Source of the DNA: Desulfarculaceae bacterium
Lineage (GTDB): Bacteria; Desulfobacterota; Desulfobacteria; Desulfobacterales; Desulfobacteraceae
Reading direction: 5' to 3'
Assembly (NCBI GenBank): GCA_021737205.1
Contig: JAIPEK010000100.1
Coordinates: forward strand, 1 to 7,855
DNA length: 7,855 nucleotides
A model generated the notes under the pieces. The model searched no databases and was not told the origin of the DNA. It saw only the letters and a list, made by a program, of their open reading frames with translations. Below, piece after piece: positions 5,078 through 7,855 of this stretch (the stretch's first letter is position 1; every line of letters starts with the position of its first letter). A program made the translations under genes and the position numbers.

Positions 5078-6427
5078 TTATTTGATTAGTTTTACAAGAT
5101 TGTCCATCATGTATGATTTCAGCTGCGAGTTGATGGAAAACCGCTCCAGGTTTTCCACAATGGTTTTCATTCTCTGAATGGTTTTTTTTCTCAACCCGAT
5201 GCCCAGATACCGGTTGAGTTCTTCCAGGCTTTTTTTGAAAAGCTCGAGAAAGGCATCCACAAAAACAAACCGTTTTTCCTTGTAAGGAAAATAGTTTGCT
5301 ATGTTTTTCAGAATGGTTTTCTCTTTCATTGTCTCCGGCGCATCAAAGGAGATTCCTTCAAAAACGGCGGCATGCTCCTTTTTCAACTCCTTTTTCATGT
5401 TCTTTATCATTTCCACGCCGTATTTTCCCAGCTCTTCGGTAAGCTCATCGTAAACGAGACGATAAATATCAAAAAGCACCCCGAGTGTCATTTGAACTTC
5501 TTCAAATTCCTGATCTTCATACTGCCGGACATCTCTGGTTTTCCGGATAAGTCCCATGGAAGAGAGCTTGAACAGGATGTTGATCACGGAAATTTCATTG
5601 CTGCCGGAAAATTTCATCAGCTGCTCAATGTTGCGGGTCCCGTCCACGAGAAAAAAAATGAACTGGTCGTTGGCATCAAGCGTGGACAATATCTTGTCCT
5701 TCTCTTCTACTGCATACCGGGTGGGTTTGAAGATGATCCTGTTATCCGGGATTTCCTTTCTGAAATCTTTGAAATTGAAACACCGGTGGGCCGCATTCCA
5801 GGCCATTTTCAGCGGAGGAAAGGTGACAAGCGGCTTTTCTTTGACATCGGTCTGTTTGAAAAAGAATGTACCGGCCGTGCGGTAAAGCGCCCGGCTGAAA
5901 TTCTCTTCCGTCTGAAGGGCGAGCAGTTCATGAAGGCTTTTTTTGCTGATCAGATTTTTTTTGACGAGCAGGGATCCGATCCGCATGTTCTGCTTTTTGG
6001 CCTCACTTTCAAAGATACTCAGTTCCAGTTCCGACAAATGGTTGCCGGCCACCAGGAAATGGCCGATCCGGTTCTCTTTTTCAGCGGAGGTGACCCGAAT
6101 GATATTGCCGTTTTTCAGAATGATCTTTTTGTCTGTGCCGTCTTCGGTTTTGAGAATTCCGACCCCGCTCACTTTATTTTCATATATGGCGTACAGGAGA
6201 AAAAGCAGGGGGGTTTTCGCAATGTTTCCCTTGAATGCGATTCCATCGGGACCGGATTGCAGCCCGATGTGATTCACGAATTCAATGAGGCCGGCAGCTG
6301 TGAATTCCTCTATGGCTCGGCTGTAATTGCGTTTCTGAAAAAATTCGGTCCCGTTTTTCAGGTGGACGAAGTACTCGTTATTGGAAAAATGGTCTGAACC
6401 TAGTTCATAAAAATCTGAGCTTTTCAT
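5078..6427 (-). CDS. DUF4388-type multidomain protein (TPR-like, DUF4388, winged-helix-like)
   Basis: The 449-aa soluble protein starts at an ATG 5 nt after AGGAAGAG (6440-6433). Residues 6-50 resemble a tetratricopeptide motif (FFQKRNYSRAIEEFTAAGL). Residues 66-135 look like DUF4388: a helix (TPLLFLLYAIYENKVSG), then GILKTEDGTDKKIILKNGNI and the hairpin IIRVTSAEKENRIGHFLV. Residues 136-190 (MRIGSLLVKKNLISKKSLHELL, ending AGTFFF) resemble the N-terminal module of type II secretion ATPases that often follows DUF4388. Residues 240-296 (FLVDGTRNIEQLMKFSG, then INILFKLSSMGLIRK) look like a winged helix. Residues 300-449 are mostly helical and unrecognised. DUF4388 proteins are frequent in deltaproteobacteria, with poorly defined signalling or regulatory roles. 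It has its own predicted promoter and is first in a two-gene unit with the small membrane protein. Domain calls are by eye. Confidence 0.85.
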   Translation of the reverse strand: MKSSDFYELGSDHFSNNEYFVHLKNGTEFFQKRNYSRAIEEFTAAGLIEFVNHIGLQSGPDGIAFKGNIAKTPLLFLLYAIYENKVSGVGILKTEDGTDKKIILKNGNIIRVTSAEKENRIGHFLVAGNHLSELELSIFESEAKKQNMRIGSLLVKKNLISKKSLHELLALQTEENFSRALYRTAGTFFFKQTDVKEKPLVTFPPLKMAWNAAHRCFNFKDFRKEIPDNRIIFKPTRYAVEEKDKILSTLDANDQFIFFLVDGTRNIEQLMKFSGSNEISVINILFKLSSMGLIRKTRDVRQYEDQEFEEVQMTLGVLFDIYRLVYDELTEELGKYGVEMIKNMKKELKKEHAAVFEGISFDAPETMKEKTILKNIANYFPYKEKRFVFVDAFLELFKKSLEELNRYLGIGLRKKTIQRMKTIVENLERFSINSQLKSYMMDNLVKLIK

Positions 6428-6494
6428 ATAGTCTCTTCCTGGTAAAGATACATGAAAACCGGAGAACCGACTGCGAACTGGTTTTCGTTATATT

Positions 6495-6524
6495 CAGATA
6501 AACAGAGCGAATACGGTTTGTCAA
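6495..6524 (-). promoter_or_regulatory. Candidate promoter of the DUF4388/membrane-protein operon
   Basis: Minus-strand TTGACA (6524-6519, consensus) with an 18-nt spacer and TATCTG (6500-6495) lies about 70 nt before the start codon. The -10 is weak. The site sits downstream of the terminator-like element that closes the priA unit. Confidence 0.45.
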
Positions 6525-6535
6525 GGGGGTTCCTG

Positions 6536-6562
6536 AAAAAATAGCCGGCCGGGGAAACCCCG
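6536..6562 (-). terminator. Candidate terminator after the priA / M23 unit
   Basis: On the minus strand CGGGG (6562-6558), TTT and CCCCG (6554-6550) form a 5-bp hairpin, followed by GCCGGCTA and six T (6541-6536). The T-run is 8 nt from the stem, so it is imperfect; on the plus strand the same stem is followed directly by TTTTT. It lies about 50-70 nt after the M23-like stop codon. The 182-nt stretch 6428-6609 holds only this and the promoter above. Confidence 0.4.
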
Positions 6563-6609
6563 TTTTTCATCGGCGGAACGACGCGTCATTTCTCTTTGTC
6601 GCCTTCGGT

Positions 6610-7170
6610 TTACAGGAAGGCCGGGTTGACCAGCCGCACCGGACTGTCCGGATTACCGAAAAGGTTCCAGTCAAGCTCCCTTGCCGGGATCGAGGAGGGT
6701 GCCTCCAGGACGGACAGGTGCAGATGGGGGGCGATTTTTGACTTTTTTCCGGCAGTGGACGCAGGCGTGGCGACCATGTCTCCTTTAGCAAGACGTGTAC
6801 CGGTTTCTATGCCCGGCATGATGTCCAGATGGGCGTACACCGAAAAAATCCGGAACCGGCTTGTGGACTGCATGCGGCTCTCCACCACCAGGGAGCGGCC
6901 CAGAAAGTCATCGCATATATTGACTGCGTATCCGTCCGCCAGCAAAGGCACCAGGGTATCCGGACCGATACTGTCAACAAAGCCGTCTGCCGATCTGTAA
7001 AAGAGAATGTCCAGTCCCTCGTGCGGTGCATGGCGGGACCCGAAATCCCCCCACCACTTGGCCGTGCTCTGAAACAGCATCCCGGGGTGAAAGATCCAGC
7101 CGTCCGGGCTTTTTATGTCCAGCCGGTTGATTTCGGCGATCTTGGCCAGATATTCGGAAATGCCGGTCAT
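6610..7170 (-). CDS. M23 (LytM-type) metallopeptidase-fold protein without signal peptide
   Basis: The 186-aa protein has the zinc-site pattern of the M23 family: H50-E-G-L-D54 (HEGLDI), then YAHLD with H114, then H149-L-H151 (PHLHLSV). The glycine-zipper-like GTRLAKGDMVATPASTAG (123-140) is the usual turn before the last motif. All expected metal and catalytic residues are therefore present, which favours an active enzyme or a recent derivative. Members normally cut peptidoglycan cross-links in the periplasm, but the N-terminus (MTGISEYLAKIAEINRLDIK) has no signal peptide or membrane helix. The priA stop lies only 15 nt upstream, leaving little room for a longer start. An AAGG lies 7 nt before the ATG. 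It is cotranscribed with priA. Localisation and substrate are unknown. Confidence 0.85.
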   Translation of the reverse strand: MTGISEYLAKIAEINRLDIKSPDGWIFHPGMLFQSTAKWWGDFGSRHAPHEGLDILFYRSADGFVDSIGPDTLVPLLADGYAVNICDDFLGRSLVVESRMQSTSRFRIFSVYAHLDIMPGIETGTRLAKGDMVATPASTAGKKSKIAPHLHLSVLEAPSSIPARELDWNLFGNPDSPVRLVNPAFL

Positions 7171-7185
7171 GACGATACCTTTTTG

Positions 7186-7855
7186 TTACAGCATATGGTA
7201 GGGATCGACGTCCACTGCAATGGAGACTCCTTTGTTTCTTTTTATTTCCCTGTCTTCGATCAGATCCCGTACCAGCCGGTTGAGCCGGGAAGCATTTGCG
7301 CCCTTTAACAGGATCTGCCATCGGAATCTTGCGGCAATCTTCGGAATCCCGGCCTCCACCGGACCGAGAAGCTGGATGGAATCCCTGATTTCCGCATCGT
7401 TTTGAATTTTCGACTGCAGAAAATCCCCTGCGGTTTGTGCAGTCTCTTCCACTTTTTTCTTGTCTTTGCCGGATATTTTCAGCTGGATGATCCGGGCGTA
7501 CGGCGGATACAAAAGTGCTTTCCGGAACGGGATTTCGTTGAGGTAAAACTCGGTGAAATCCTGTTTTCTCGACGAGGTGATACTGAAATGGTCCCGGTTG
7601 TAGGTTTGCATTACCACGGAGCCTTTCCGATCTCCCCGGCCCGCTCTTCCCGCCACCTGGGCCAGAAGCTGGAAGGTCCGTTCTGAAGCCCTGAAATCAG
7701 GGAAGTTCAGTGAAAGGTCCGCGCACACGATACCCACAAGGGTGATATTTGGAAAATCATGCCCCTTGGCCAGCATCTGGGTACCGACCACGATATCGAC
7801 TGTATGGTTTTTGATCCTTTTTAACAGTTTGACCATCTCTCCCTTCCGGGAGGTG
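7186..7855 (-). CDS. priA: Primosomal protein N' (PriA helicase), C-terminal part
   Basis: About 222 C-terminal residues are present; the gene enters from the right edge in frame (TSRKGEMVKLL is read before the first internal ATG at 7836). Helicase motif V is seen in DIVVGTQMLAKGHDFPNITLVGI and motif VI in LAQVAGRAGRGDRKGSVVMQT, followed by the PriA-typical RKALLYPPYARIIQLKISG segment and the C-terminal domain with LGPVEAGIPKIAARFRWQILLKG, ending VDVDPYHML. PriA is the 3'-5' DNA helicase that reloads DnaB at stalled forks and D-loops. The zinc-binding cysteines and Walker A lie outside the window. The C-terminus shows no defect. An M23-like gene follows after 15 nt, an unusual partner. Confidence 0.97.
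   Translation of the reverse strand, partial: TSRKGEMVKLLKRIKNHTVDIVVGTQMLAKGHDFPNITLVGIVCADLSLNFPDFRASERTFQLLAQVAGRAGRGDRKGSVVMQTYNRDHFSITSSRKQDFTEFYLNEIPFRKALLYPPYARIIQLKISGKDKKKVEETAQTAGDFLQSKIQNDAEIRDSIQLLGPVEAGIPKIAARFRWQILLKGANASRLNRLVRDLIEDREIKRNKGVSIAVDVDPYHML

Noticed and set aside
5372..6397. Plus-strand ORF of 341 codons opposite the DUF4388-type gene
   Set aside because: It lacks recognisable domains and a ribosome-binding site, and has many Phe/His-rich runs typical of an antisense shadow. The minus-strand frame has coherent domains and a good start.

Overview
The window looks like chromosomal DNA of a sulfate-reducer-type deltaproteobacterium (Desulfobacterota, plausibly Desulfobacteraceae-like). 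This is inferred from moderate GC content, the style of the sensor kinase, DUF4388-type proteins, a ferredoxin-nitroreductase fusion and a TrmB-type regulator. No RNA gene, CRISPR array, insertion sequence or prophage gene was seen. Genes at both edges are cut.

Left part (1-3080): a TrmB-family regulator (minus strand, cut by the left edge) is divergent from a two-gene plus-strand operon. The first operon gene is an exported protein with two sulfite-oxidase/molybdopterin-fold-like halves. The second, 5 nt downstream, is a membrane histidine kinase with an extracytoplasmic sensor domain. The layout suggests a periplasmic binding protein that feeds a sensor kinase, comparable in logic to the PruR-DcpA pterin system of Agrobacterium. 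The 171-nt divergent spacer has a sigma70-like promoter for each side, and both promoters carry the octamer TGCTATCA, a candidate operator. A strong GC hairpin follows the kinase.

Middle part (3081-4770): a monocistronic-looking 274-aa nitroreductase with an N-terminal two-cluster ferredoxin domain, in which one cluster-I cysteine is replaced by Asp. A 201-aa protein of unknown function follows, with two copies of a DUF4388-like sheet motif. It ends 6 nt from a convergent gene.

Right part (4769-7855, all minus strand): priA (C-terminal part, entering from the right edge) is followed after 15 nt by a leaderless M23/LytM-type peptidase gene and a terminator-like element. A new promoter then serves a 449-aa TPR-like/DUF4388/winged-helix-like protein and, 12 nt later, a 98-aa three-helix membrane protein. 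The closest thing to an undescribed system is the regulator / double SUOX-like protein / kinase cluster. The second is the group of two DUF4388-like proteins around a small membrane protein.
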